From NCBI GenBank assembly GCA_963665185.2, contig CAXXPO010000010.1, forward strand, positions 62,001 through 126,000: a DNA stretch of 64,000 bases, read 5' to 3'. Under the pieces are notes generated by a model that worked only from the letters and a program-made list of their open reading frames with translations, had not been told where the DNA came from and did no database searches. Made by a program: the position numbers and the translations under genes. Below are positions 1-9,333 of this stretch, piece by piece (within the stretch, counting starts at the first letter, position 1; each line of letters starts with the position of its first letter). This DNA is from G963665185 sp963665185. GTDB lineage: Bacteria; Desulfobacterota; Desulfovibrionia; Desulfovibrionales; Desulfovibrionaceae.

Positions 1-19
1 AATTCCATTTGCATCCCTG

Positions 20-790
20 TTACCACTTTTTCCATGGAGCGTGGCCTGAAGTCCAGAGTTCTTCAAGCAAATTCTTCTCACGCAACGTATCCATGGGCTG
101 CCAGAAACCTCTATGCTCAAAGGATCGCAACTGGTCTTCCGCCGCAAGCCGGGCCATGGGTTCCTGTTCCCAGGTGGTTTTATCTGAATCAATATAGTCA
201 ATCACTTGAGGAGAAAGGACAAAAAAACCACCGTTGATCCATCCACCTTCTCCACGCGGCTTTTCAACAAAGCCCTGCACAACATCGCCGTCGCGCAGCA
301 GAGAACCAAAGCGCCCCGGAGGAAGTACCGCCGTGACGGTTGCCAGCCGACCATGAGCCTGATGCGCTTTGATGGACTCCGAGATGTCCACATCCGCCAC
401 ACCGTCGCCATAGGTGAAGCAGAAGGCCTCTTCATCCTGCAGGTACTCCTTGACCCTCCGAAGCCGCCCTCCCGTCATCGTGTTTTCTCCGGTATCAACA
501 AGAGTAACACGCCAGGGTTCGGCACAACAATGATGCACCTCCATCTGGTTGCGGGCCATATCGAAGGTGACGTCGGACATGTGCAGCATATAGTTGGCAA
601 AATATTCCTTGATTATATACCCTTTGTATCCACAGCAGATCACAAAATCGTTTACTCCGTGGGTGGAATACATTTTCATGATATGCCAAAGAATGGGGCG
701 TCCGCCAATTTCGATCATGGGCTTGGGGCGAAGATGAGTTTCTTCTGAAATACGTGTTCCGAGCCCACCTGCGAGGATGACTGCTTTCAT
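20..790 (-). CDS. rfbF: Glucose-1-phosphate cytidylyltransferase
   Basis: This 256-residue enzyme makes CDP-glucose from CTP and glucose 1-phosphate, the entry to CDP-3,6-dideoxyhexose sugars of O-antigens. The protein opens with the nucleotidyltransferase signature MKAVILAGGLGTRI followed by LRPKPMIEIGG, and length and sequence fit the RfbF family from end to end (for example TYGDGVADVDI and FWQPMDTLREK). The start at 790 is chosen because the conserved N terminus begins there; the frame is open further upstream to 862 but that part has no family match. On the minus strand the gene lies downstream of the TPR glycosyltransferase. The usual partner, CDP-glucose 4,6-dehydratase, would lie beyond the left edge and cannot be seen. 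Confidence 0.93.
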   Translation of the reverse strand: MKAVILAGGLGTRISEETHLRPKPMIEIGGRPILWHIMKMYSTHGVNDFVICCGYKGYIIKEYFANYMLHMSDVTFDMARNQMEVHHCCAEPWRVTLVDTGENTMTGGRLRRVKEYLQDEEAFCFTYGDGVADVDISESIKAHQAHGRLATVTAVLPPGRFGSLLRDGDVVQGFVEKPRGEGGWINGGFFVLSPQVIDYIDSDKTTWEQEPMARLAAEDQLRSFEHRGFWQPMDTLREKNLLEELWTSGHAPWKKW

Positions 791-1064
791 GATATTATTT
801 GCCGTGACCAATTCTTTTTTTGTGTTTGCAAAACATGGTTCACAGGCCAAACCTGCTACCAAATGTTATCCATTCAAAACCAACAATGATATTTGAAAAA
901 CATACTATAACAATCTTGTCCCCAATTGAACCCGCCGCAGAGAACCACTAGACGATTATCCACTCCCAGATACTACAACATCCAAAACTGCTCATCATAC
1001 AGACAATCAACATCACCCCAAACGCAAACAAAGCTCAAGACACGGAAAATATTCACAAGACGTG

Positions 1065-4000
1065 TTATTGCCGTTTCATTTGGCGAGATTCGCACCAGTC
1101 GACCCATATTCTTCTATACATATCCGCCACGGCTCGACCGTACCCGGCATAATCCATCAATACGGACTTCTCAATTACTTTGCGCAGACCATGACTGGCT
1201 TTTGCCAGACGTTCTGGGTCGTTAGCCAAGGTTACGACCTTCTCGATATACATATCCTCCTCTTCTGCAACGCACAAGTCGTCCAGGCCCAACGCGCTGA
1301 GCTGCGCCGTGGCGATCCGCCCCATAATGGGGCGACTTTTCAAAGTTACGGGCAGACGCTCCATCCAAAGTCCATCCGTTATCACCGTGCCTGATCCAGC
1401 CGGAAAGGTGTCCAGCTGAAGGTCTATCTCACTCAATGCCTGCCAATAAGGACGTGTGTTTACAAAAAGAAGTCTGTCAGTTCCAATGCCGTACTCGGAA
1501 AAATATTCCCGCATTCGTTGCTGCACATCATCTTCGACGTAGGGAATATGATCAAACCGTATCTTTGCCTGTGGGAGTCGCTTCAGTATTTCAGCCCAGA
1601 CTCTAACCGTGTTACGATTTGTCCGCAAAGGACGAGTCAGCACACCCAAAGTAAATGTCTCACTGGTAAGACACGGCAGTGGGGTTGGTTCCAATGCTCC
1701 TTTCCCCGGTTTGTACGGAAAACCGGAAAAAGGAAGCCTCAATGGCTTTTCGGCAATATATTGTTCAAAGTCGGAAGGGATGATAATCTCATCCCCCACC
1801 AGATAATCGACACAGCGAAGCCCTGTAGTCTGACCGGCGCCAAAGGCCCAGCTGACCTGCAATGGAGCAGGACGACGCATCAGAAGTGCCAGGGGGTTAT
1901 TGCTCGTATGTCCGGCAAGATCCACTAAAATATCAATCTTATCCCTTCTAACCAACCGCTCCAACTCATCGGTTCCCATGCTCTGGGTTTCAGTCCAATG
2001 GTGAAAATATGTTTTAAAACGATCAGTGTATTCATCATCCTGCCCAGGCTCCAAATGCGCATAAGCATACAACTCAAATTGGTTTCGATCATGCTCAACG
2101 AGCAAAGGTTCGGAAAAATACGCCACAGCATGTTGCCGAAAGTCTGGAGAAAGATAACCTATCCGCAACGGACGATCTGGATCTACAGTATTCACGTATG
2201 GCTTAACAGCAGGAAGCGACGGCTTTACTGCACGCTCGTACCACTCGCTGTAGAATTGAAATATCTGCTCCGCGCTCCAGGTAGGATGGCAATTAATATT
2301 AAAGAAAAACTGATCATACTGACCGTATCGACGATCACCCAGTAAATGTTTGAGCTTGTTCATCAAGTCATCAAACTCGTCAAAGTTACCGGCCTTCGCA
2401 TGCAGTCCAAGGAGTTCCCGATAGGGTGCAATTGCTTTAGGGCGGAGCTCTATGGCCTTACGAAGCTCGGAAATAGCCTGACTCAAAGCCCATCGTTCCG
2501 AAAAAATTGCCGCCTTCTGCATGTACACAGCAGCACTAGGCCCCCGAAGAGACTCGATCTTGTCAAGATGCTCCAGGGCATGATCCTTTTCCCCAAGTCT
2601 ATGCGATGCGTTGTACGCTGCCCACCAGGGGTCTACACTATCTGGTTCTTCTCTTCGCCACTTGTTTAGCGCATCCTGCATCGGCTTTGCCATTTTCAGG
2701 CGGACCAAATCGGACAGAGCAAATCCGGCCCAGCGTCGAGCATGAAAACGCTTCAGCAGCTCCTCATACAAAGATTTTTCCGCCTCTGCATTGTCTTCCC
2801 TTTTTTCCAGCAGGGTAGCCTGGCACCATATGTCCAGGTGATCGGGAAATTTGGCCATTGCACCGTTGAGAACGTTCCGTGCGGTGTCAAGTTCGCCCTG
2901 CTCACGCAGCAATGCACTGATCGAAGCCTGAATATCCGGACGCTCACCAAGAAGGGTAGAAAGTTTTTCAATAACCCTTAAAGCTTCCTCATGCTTTTCC
3001 ACAGCCAGCAAAGCACGTACATAACTTCGAGCCACATTGTAATTACCAGGTGTATTTTTATTCAGGTCGGCCAAAACCCTAAGGGCGTCGTCGTGTCTGC
3101 CCGCACGCCGCAAAGCCGCAGAGTAAAGCTGAAGCACAACTTGGTCCTTCGGACGGTCGGAAAGCCAATCCTCCAGAACTTCCACGCATTCATCATGCCT
3201 TCCAGCCCGCCGCAAAGCCTCGACGACTAACCCAAGCTGTTGCGGCAAAGGAACTTTCGCAACAAGCATCTTTGCTGTATTTACTGCCTCGTCGTAGAGC
3301 TCCTGCTCCAGCAACATCCCAACCTTTTGACGAACAAGAGCGAAGCGCATCGGATCAATCTTCAACCCCTTTTCCAGCACGGATAGCGCGGTATCATACC
3401 GCTGCTGCTGATAAAGCACTTCCGCGTACAAACCCCAGTTTTTCTGAACATCCGGGTCTTCCCGAACAAGCTGTTCGGCCACACGCCGTGCGGCTCCTTC
3501 CCGGTTTCGACCCTGATAAAAACGAATGAGGGCAATTCCCCCTTCACCAGGGTCGATTTCTCTGGCGTGCTGCAAGGCGGCCTCGCACGCCTCAAAATCA
3601 TTGGCATCCATTGCCGCGTCAGCAAGCATAAGATAATATTCTTTCTCTTGGGGATACTCCTCACACCACCCTGTAACCCGGCGCCGAATTTCCTTATTCC
3701 CCAGCACGCTTCTCCATCCGGAAAAAAGTTCCTGATGCAAAGTCAGGACAGGTTGGGCGTATCCAGTTCCCTGTTCCAAAATGGAAATCGCAGCCAGCAC
3801 ACCACTTTTACGGCGCTGAATTCCAGCCAGAGTCTTCCAGGCAAGGGGATTGGCTGGATCAAGCTCCAGACTGCGCTTGGCATATTCCCATGCAATATCA
3901 TCAGTTCCCGCGGCATAATGAATCTCGGCCATACCTCGCAGTGCGGAAGGTGAATTTGGTTTATTGTCCAGCACCTGCATAAAAAAGCGTTCGGCTTCCG

Positions 4001-5288
4001 CATAATCCCCACGCTGCACCAGAACATGTGCAAAATTCAAAAGGACCCGGTCGTCAGCAGAACCTTCAGCCACTGTATTCCGCCAAGTATCCACAGCCTC
4101 TTCCAAATCACCACGATCTCTGAATAACATGGCCAAGTTGTTTCTTGTTGCCGAATCTTCGGGGGTGAGTTGAAGAACTTTTGCGTATAAGTTCGCGGCT
4201 CGATCAAACATTTTTGCCGACTGCAACGCAGCTCCTGCAGCCCGAAGGAATAATGGATTTTCGCCGAATTTTTCTTGGAGCGGATTCAGGGTGGCGACCA
4301 GATCGCTCCGCTTGGCTCCATCCAGACGCATTAAATCAAGAACTGCCCCAGCCCTGAGCGGGGTATCATAATGCCGCCGAACGCTGTCAAGCACGGAAGA
4401 GGCCTTTGCATATTCGCGTCGGGATGCCAAGTGATTCACCAAAAGCATGGCGGGAGCGTCCGCCCATGGCTTACAGTTGAGAGCGGCATTGCAGTCATCA
4501 CGGGCCGCATCGAAATTTTTAATTGTCAAATAAAGGCGAGCGCGTTGGTATAGGGCTTCGGCTTGGCGAGGTTGTTTTAAAAGTCCCTTTCGAAACAGAT
4601 CATGCACGACCTTGATGGGGGTGTGGTCTCCTTTGCCCAAAGCCTGAACCGCTCCTCCCATACGTACAGCAGCCATAAGACATGGCCACTCCCAATCCAA
4701 AGGCTGCATGACAGCAACCTGCCTTAAAAGCCTTTCAGCTTCTACTATATTATTCCTAGAAGCCTCGACTCGAACGCGAAGTTTGAGAATCGCAGCATGC
4801 GCCTCGTTACGAAAAGAAGCCAGCAACTGCATCGCAGATGACGAATCACCTTGCAGCAAGCATGACCACGCCTTCTGCACAGTAGCCAGCCCGACCCACT
4901 GTCCTCCATGGGAGGCCAATTGTTCCAACGCCGCATTACATCGGAGCCAATCTTCCTTCTCCCGCCAAATCAAAGCCCAAAGAAAATCAGCCTGCGGCCT
5001 GAGAACACCCTCCAAGCTCACGACTATTCTTGCTGCAGGTTCAAGGTATCCGCACTGCACCAATTCCTCGGCATACTCAGCCAATTCAGCAGCGGTTGCC
5101 CGATATTCGGATGAAGCAGTACGCAACAAAACAGCATTGGCCTCTTCCCCCCGTTCCAAAGCACGCAACGCACGAATACGCCAAAGAGTGCAGGGAATAA
5201 TTTTTTCCGGTTGGAGACACTGCTCTGTGGTCCTTAAGAGGTCCTGCCATTGCCCTGCCCTGGCAAGGGAAATCCATTGCTTGTTCAT
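1065..5288 (-). CDS. TPR-repeat protein with SPINDLY/OGT-type (GT41) glycosyltransferase domain
   Basis: The 1407-residue protein has two parts. Residues 1 to about 990 are dense tetratricopeptide-like helical repeats (for example LRGMAEIHYAAGTDDIAWEY). Residues about 1010-1407 match the bacterial O-GlcNAc-transferase-like catalytic domain: RIGYLSPDFRQHAV, DILVDLAGHTSNN, a TTGL..VDYLVGDE segment and LDTFPAGSGTVITDGLWM. This family transfers a sugar from a nucleotide sugar to Ser/Thr of proteins or to other acceptors; TPRs usually bind the acceptor. The start at 5288 follows GGAGAAA; an in-frame ATG at 5312 lies inside the upstream terminator hairpin and is rejected. The gene directly follows the RTX surface-protein gene on the same strand, which makes that protein a possible acceptor (inference). 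Donor sugar and acceptor are unknown. Confidence 0.88.
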   Translation of the reverse strand: MNKQWISLARAGQWQDLLRTTEQCLQPEKIIPCTLWRIRALRALERGEEANAVLLRTASSEYRATAAELAEYAEELVQCGYLEPAARIVVSLEGVLRPQADFLWALIWREKEDWLRCNAALEQLASHGGQWVGLATVQKAWSCLLQGDSSSAMQLLASFRNEAHAAILKLRVRVEASRNNIVEAERLLRQVAVMQPLDWEWPCLMAAVRMGGAVQALGKGDHTPIKVVHDLFRKGLLKQPRQAEALYQRARLYLTIKNFDAARDDCNAALNCKPWADAPAMLLVNHLASRREYAKASSVLDSVRRHYDTPLRAGAVLDLMRLDGAKRSDLVATLNPLQEKFGENPLFLRAAGAALQSAKMFDRAANLYAKVLQLTPEDSATRNNLAMLFRDRGDLEEAVDTWRNTVAEGSADDRVLLNFAHVLVQRGDYAEAERFFMQVLDNKPNSPSALRGMAEIHYAAGTDDIAWEYAKRSLELDPANPLAWKTLAGIQRRKSGVLAAISILEQGTGYAQPVLTLHQELFSGWRSVLGNKEIRRRVTGWCEEYPQEKEYYLMLADAAMDANDFEACEAALQHAREIDPGEGGIALIRFYQGRNREGAARRVAEQLVREDPDVQKNWGLYAEVLYQQQRYDTALSVLEKGLKIDPMRFALVRQKVGMLLEQELYDEAVNTAKMLVAKVPLPQQLGLVVEALRRAGRHDECVEVLEDWLSDRPKDQVVLQLYSAALRRAGRHDDALRVLADLNKNTPGNYNVARSYVRALLAVEKHEEALRVIEKLSTLLGERPDIQASISALLREQGELDTARNVLNGAMAKFPDHLDIWCQATLLEKREDNAEAEKSLYEELLKRFHARRWAGFALSDLVRLKMAKPMQDALNKWRREEPDSVDPWWAAYNASHRLGEKDHALEHLDKIESLRGPSAAVYMQKAAIFSERWALSQAISELRKAIELRPKAIAPYRELLGLHAKAGNFDEFDDLMNKLKHLLGDRRYGQYDQFFFNINCHPTWSAEQIFQFYSEWYERAVKPSLPAVKPYVNTVDPDRPLRIGYLSPDFRQHAVAYFSEPLLVEHDRNQFELYAYAHLEPGQDDEYTDRFKTYFHHWTETQSMGTDELERLVRRDKIDILVDLAGHTSNNPLALLMRRPAPLQVSWAFGAGQTTGLRCVDYLVGDEIIIPSDFEQYIAEKPLRLPFSGFPYKPGKGALEPTPLPCLTSETFTLGVLTRPLRTNRNTVRVWAEILKRLPQAKIRFDHIPYVEDDVQQRMREYFSEYGIGTDRLLFVNTRPYWQALSEIDLQLDTFPAGSGTVITDGLWMERLPVTLKSRPIMGRIATAQLSALGLDDLCVAEEEDMYIEKVVTLANDPERLAKASHGLRKVIEKSVLMDYAGYGRAVADMYRRIWVDWCESRQMKRQ

Positions 5289-5307
5289 TTTCTCCAGCCT
5301 TGAAAAA

Positions 5308-5333
5308 GGCAAACCGCCCGAAGGCGGTTTGCC
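5308..5333 (-). terminator. Rho-independent terminator after the RTX gene
   Basis: An 11-bp perfect stem (GGCAAACCGCC / GGCGGTTTGCC) with a 4-nt loop is followed, reading the minus strand, by TTTTTC. It lies 54 bases past the RTX stop codon at 5388 and immediately before the ribosome binding site of the TPR glycosyltransferase, so most RTX transcripts should end here. Confidence 0.88.
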
Positions 5334-5387
5334 AATAATCTCAAACTATTGCGCACGAATGTGCACAGGTGGAATCCGTTTCAGTTA

Positions 5388-8300
5388 TTAGGCAGAAGCA
5401 CCAGCGAAGTTGGCGGACAAAAGTCCGGCAGCGTCATCACCAGTCAGTACGCCGATCAACAGAATGTCGTTGGAGGTAACGGTGGCCACGTCTCCATCAA
5501 TGGCATCATCAACATAGTAGACATAGGCGTTGCTGCCGTCGTCTGCGATAATGATGGCCCTCTGGTTGTTGGCTGCGGAAAATCCGCTGGTGCCGCTCAC
5601 AAGAGTGGCAATGGCACCGGAGCCGGATGCGCCAGTCAGGTTGTCGCTGACAATGATAATCTTGTTGGACTGTGCGGACAACCCTTGACTCGTGTTTGCG
5701 GCAATCGACACCATGCTGGCGGAAGTAAACGCAGTGTTGGCACTGGCGCTCAGGTAGCTGGAACCGAAAGCCAACACGTCGCCGCCGGAACCCACACTGA
5801 AGTCGGCGATGGTGTCCTGGTTTGCAGTGGCGCTGCCAGCAACGCTGCCCATGGAGGTACCGCCGAACGTGTAAACGTCCACGCCAGCCCCCAGAGTGAT
5901 GGCGTCGTTGCCGTCGCCGCCAGTGATGGAGTCGGCACCAGCTCCGCCGGTGATGGCGTCGGCACCAGCAGCACCAAGGATCACGTCGGCAGTGCTGGAA
6001 CCGGTGATGATGTCGGCACCCGCGCCGCCGGTAACTTTCACAAGGTCGGTCCCGGCAGTCCAGGACGAATCAAAGGTCAGCCCGGACAGGTTCAGGGTTT
6101 CGCCAGTTGCAGCCAGGGTGACGTTAACGGTTTCAGTGCCAGCAGCGGCTTGCACTTCGTACGTCGCGCCGTTCAACTGAGCTGTGGTGAACGTAGCATC
6201 ATCGCCATTGGCACTCAGGTTGATAACTTCAAGATTGCTCAAGGTCGCATCCGAGAAGTCAGTGTCAGCGGTCGTCTTCAACACGTCAGTTCCTGCGCCA
6301 CCGTCGACTTTTTCGCCGGCAGCGATCTGAGCAGTGCCAGCGAACACGAAGGTGTCGTCGCCTTCACCGCCCGTCATCACGTCCGCGCCGACGTTACCGG
6401 TGATGGTGTCGTTGCCTGCGCCACCCAGGATGGTGTCGGCAAGGGCAGCGCCGGCAATGGAGTCGTTACCGGCACCGCCAGTCACATTGTATTTGGCGTT
6501 GGTGTCAGCGATATCGGCAGAGGAGAAGGTCAGGGTGTTCAGCGAGGTGAGGGCAGCGGCGTTCAGCACAACGATGCCGCCAGCGGTGCCCCATACATCA
6601 TCGTCTGCCACCTGCAGGGTGGTGTCGGCATTGCCCAGGTTGATGGTGTCGATGCCGGTCACGTTGTCCATATCGGTAAGAGCTGTGGTGGCGTCGGTGA
6701 ACCACAGCACGTCGTTGCCGGTTCCGGCTGCGATGGTGTCGTTCGTATCCAGCTTTTCGCCCATGCCGATGACGTCGTTGCCTGTTCCGCCGGTGATCTT
6801 GTCGTTGCCGCCAAGCTTGCCGATGATGGTGTTGTCGCCATTGCCGCCGTCGATAGTGTCGGCGCCGGCGCCACCGGTCAGGCTGTCGTTGCCGATGCCG
6901 CCGGTCATGTTGAAGGCGCCGTCGGTTTCGGCGGATCCGTCAACGGTCATGGTGGTCTTGATCAGGCGGCCGTCGATCAGCAAGGAAGCTGCGGCAGCAA
7001 CGTTGGCGTCCACGGTGGTGAAGTTCGTGGTGGCGTTGCCCAGGGTGATGGTTTCAACCAGGGTGACGTTCTTCAGTTCGTTGACGCCCTGGCCGTTGTC
7101 GGTGAAGTTCAACGTATCGGTGCCAGCACCGCCGTCAACGGTGTCGGTGGACTGCAGATATGTGCTGAACGTAAGAACGTCGTTAGCAGCGCCAGCGGCG
7201 ATCTTGTCGGCACCCTGACCGGCGGTGATGCTGTCGGCACCAGCGGAGGCTGTGATGTTGAAGTTGCCGTCGGTTTCAGCAGCGCCATTCCAGTTCAGAG
7301 TGACCGTAAGGGCAGAGCCGTCCACAGCCAGGGTCTTACCGGCGTAAACGTTGGTGTCCACGGTCTTGACCGCAACAGCAGCGCCACCCGTGATGGAGAT
7401 GGATTCAACGTTCTGCACCTGGGCAAGGTCGGTGTTCGTGGTCGTACCGGTGTAGCTCAGGCTGTCGGAACCTTCGCCGCCGTTGATGCGCACGTTTTTG
7501 TTCAGGTTGGCGCCCATGGCGAAGGTGTCGTCGCCGTCATTGCCCTTCAGCCAGTCGTTGCCAGCCGAACCGGTGATCACGTCTTTGCCAGCGCCGGCAA
7601 AGATGGTGTCCGCGCCAGCGCCGCCGGTGATGGAGTCGGCATTGGAACCGCCGGTGATGTTGAACTTGCCGTCGGTTTCAGCAGCGCCGTTCCAGGTAAG
7701 GGTGGACGTGGCAATGCGGGAGGCGTCGACGTTCAGGGTCTGGCTGGAAGCGACCAAAGCATCGACAGTCGTCACATTGGTCTGGGCGTCTGCGAAGATG
7801 ACGTTTTCAACATTGGTGACCTGATTCAAGGTCGTGGTGGTTGCGTCGGCATCCTTCACCCACAGGGTGTCAGTACCGGCACCGCCGTCGATTTTGTCGG
7901 AAGCGTCCATTTTCTCGCCCATGCCGATGACGTCGTCGCCGGCACCTGCGGTGATGGAGTCGTTGCCGCCCAGTTTGGCGACAATCTTGTCGGCTTTGGA
8001 GCCGCCGGTGATGGCGTCGTTGCCAGCACCGTCTTTGATGTCGAAGCTGCCCACGACAACGGCGGCGCCGTTGAAGGTCATGCTGCTGGTCAGGCCGGTA
8101 GCATCGATGCTCAAGGTAGCGCCGTCGGCAACCAGGGTGCTTTTGGCAGTGATGCTGGTGGCGGCGTTGCCAAGGATGATGTTTTCAACGTTGGTGACGT
8201 TGTCCAGATCGGTGGCAGCGCTGTTGGAGTCGGTGAAATACAAGGTGTCCGTACCGGTTCCGCCGTCGATGGTGTCGGCAGCGGTGAGCTTTGTGCCCAT

Positions 8301-8462
8301 ACCGATGATGTCGTCTCCGGCAGCGGCCAGAACGATGTCGTCGCCGCCCTGTTTGGCAACTACGGTATCGTTGCCGCCGAGCGCTTCAATGCTGTCATTT
8401 CCAGTAGTACCGAGCAGGCTATCAGGACCTTCAGTACCGACGATTTTGTTGATTTCCGCCAT
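5388..8462 (-). CDS. RTX-type calcium-binding repeat surface protein
   Basis: A 1024-residue acidic, Gly/Asp/Thr-rich protein with almost no Lys, Arg or Cys. It contains many hemolysin-type nonapeptide repeats such as GGAGNDTITG and GGDGNDAITL, clustered near residues 670-710 and 810-870, which form Ca2+-binding parallel beta rolls. Between them is a longer unit repeated about five to six times (VDGGAGTDTL..., NVENI.LGNA, WNGAAETDGKFNITGG). The last 150 residues (starting near DTIADFSVGSGGD) look like the C-terminal region of type I-secreted RTX and S-layer proteins. There is no N-terminal signal peptide, as expected for that route. The start at 8462 has AGGAG nine bases upstream. No type I exporter genes are in the window. 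The role as an S-layer or adhesin is inferred. Confidence 0.85.
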   Translation of the reverse strand: MAEINKIVGTEGPDSLLGTTGNDSIEALGGNDTVVAKQGGDDIVLAAAGDDIIGMGTKLTAADTIDGGTGTDTLYFTDSNSAATDLDNVTNVENIILGNAATSITAKSTLVADGATLSIDATGLTSSMTFNGAAVVVGSFDIKDGAGNDAITGGSKADKIVAKLGGNDSITAGAGDDVIGMGEKMDASDKIDGGAGTDTLWVKDADATTTTLNQVTNVENVIFADAQTNVTTVDALVASSQTLNVDASRIATSTLTWNGAAETDGKFNITGGSNADSITGGAGADTIFAGAGKDVITGSAGNDWLKGNDGDDTFAMGANLNKNVRINGGEGSDSLSYTGTTTNTDLAQVQNVESISITGGAAVAVKTVDTNVYAGKTLAVDGSALTVTLNWNGAAETDGNFNITASAGADSITAGQGADKIAAGAANDVLTFSTYLQSTDTVDGGAGTDTLNFTDNGQGVNELKNVTLVETITLGNATTNFTTVDANVAAAASLLIDGRLIKTTMTVDGSAETDGAFNMTGGIGNDSLTGGAGADTIDGGNGDNTIIGKLGGNDKITGGTGNDVIGMGEKLDTNDTIAAGTGNDVLWFTDATTALTDMDNVTGIDTINLGNADTTLQVADDDVWGTAGGIVVLNAAALTSLNTLTFSSADIADTNAKYNVTGGAGNDSIAGAALADTILGGAGNDTITGNVGADVMTGGEGDDTFVFAGTAQIAAGEKVDGGAGTDVLKTTADTDFSDATLSNLEVINLSANGDDATFTTAQLNGATYEVQAAAGTETVNVTLAATGETLNLSGLTFDSSWTAGTDLVKVTGGAGADIITGSSTADVILGAAGADAITGGAGADSITGGDGNDAITLGAGVDVYTFGGTSMGSVAGSATANQDTIADFSVGSGGDVLAFGSSYLSASANTAFTSASMVSIAANTSQGLSAQSNKIIIVSDNLTGASGSGAIATLVSGTSGFSAANNQRAIIIADDGSNAYVYYVDDAIDGDVATVTSNDILLIGVLTGDDAAGLLSANFAGASA

Positions 8463-9333
8463 GGGGAAATACTCCTTTCTTTTAATGGTTAACCACTAAC
8501 ACGATGTTTTGCAAAACCCGAAATATAAAAAGAAACAGTCCGTACATGGACGGTTTTCAGCACGTATACCAGGGCGATGCGCCCTGTGCAAGCAGGGTTT
8601 AGCCATCATGTAAAAACAGCACCTTCCCGACATTGCGTCCGCCGTGCCTCCCCCTCAAAAGAAACAGCGTTTGCAAATTGTTCAGCACAAACCCACCAGA
8701 GACACAAGGAGTTTCAATACGGTTTCCGACTCTTTTCCCTGCACATTCCCTCCTTGTTTTTCACCGGAGAATTCGCATTCCCCGGATGGCTGCCGGGATT
8801 CGGATGGCCCGATTCCGGCACGTTTTCTTGCGAAAAAGGCCTGAGCTTCATAGCTCCATTACCTGTTCCGGGAGTTTTCTGTCAAGGAAAGCCGCCTCTT
8901 TTTTTACGCTTGTCACCCCGAAAACATATTCCCGGACACGTTATCGCCATCGCGGGAAGCATCGGGAGCCTCAAAATACGCCGCTCAACGCGACGCACCC
9001 ATCCTGTCGCGTATATTTTCACAAGCCGCACACCCCGTCAATACACTTTTCCCTATCTTTCTCCGGGCAAAACCGGATGCGGCATGGCCTGTTTCGTGTT
9101 TTTCCCTTTCATCACAAAAGGCTACCCGGCGTTGCAATCCATCCCCCCTCCCCCTGGAAATATTCCCGGAATACTGTACACTGCGGCAACCCGGCCGGGC
9201 ACGTCCGCTTCACGTTCGCCTTCTGGACGACGCCCGCCGCCGATGCTACAGCTACGGACACGGTGCAAGTCCGGCCTCCTGCCCGATGCCGGTCCTTGTT
9301 CAACAGCTTGTCACACGAAGTAACGGAACAGGA
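8463..9333. other. Divergent intergenic region of about 870 bases
   Basis: No convincing gene lies between the divergent RTX gene and the O-antigen-ligase-like gene; open frames here have no recognisable protein features. Near the RTX side there are small palindromes (GTTTTGCAAAAC at 8506-8517; CAGGGCG-ATG-CGCCCTG at about 8570-8590), which may be regulatory. Promoters for both flanking transcripts must lie here but I could not place them with confidence. Confidence 0.5.

Noticed and set aside
5308..5312. ATG at 5312 as the start of the TPR glycosyltransferase
   Set aside because: It lies inside the terminator hairpin of the preceding gene and lacks a ribosome binding site; the ATG at 5288 has GGAG.
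5349..8492. A 1047-codon open frame antisense to the RTX gene
   Set aside because: It mirrors the repetitive, Gly/Asp/Thr-rich codons of the RTX gene (GGC, GAC, ACC) on the other strand. It has no domain, no ribosome binding site and repeats exactly where the RTX repeats do.
9255..9300. CGGTGCAAGTCCGG, resembling part of a cobalamin riboswitch
   Set aside because: The B12 box and other conserved parts are missing, and the downstream gene is not linked to cobalamin.
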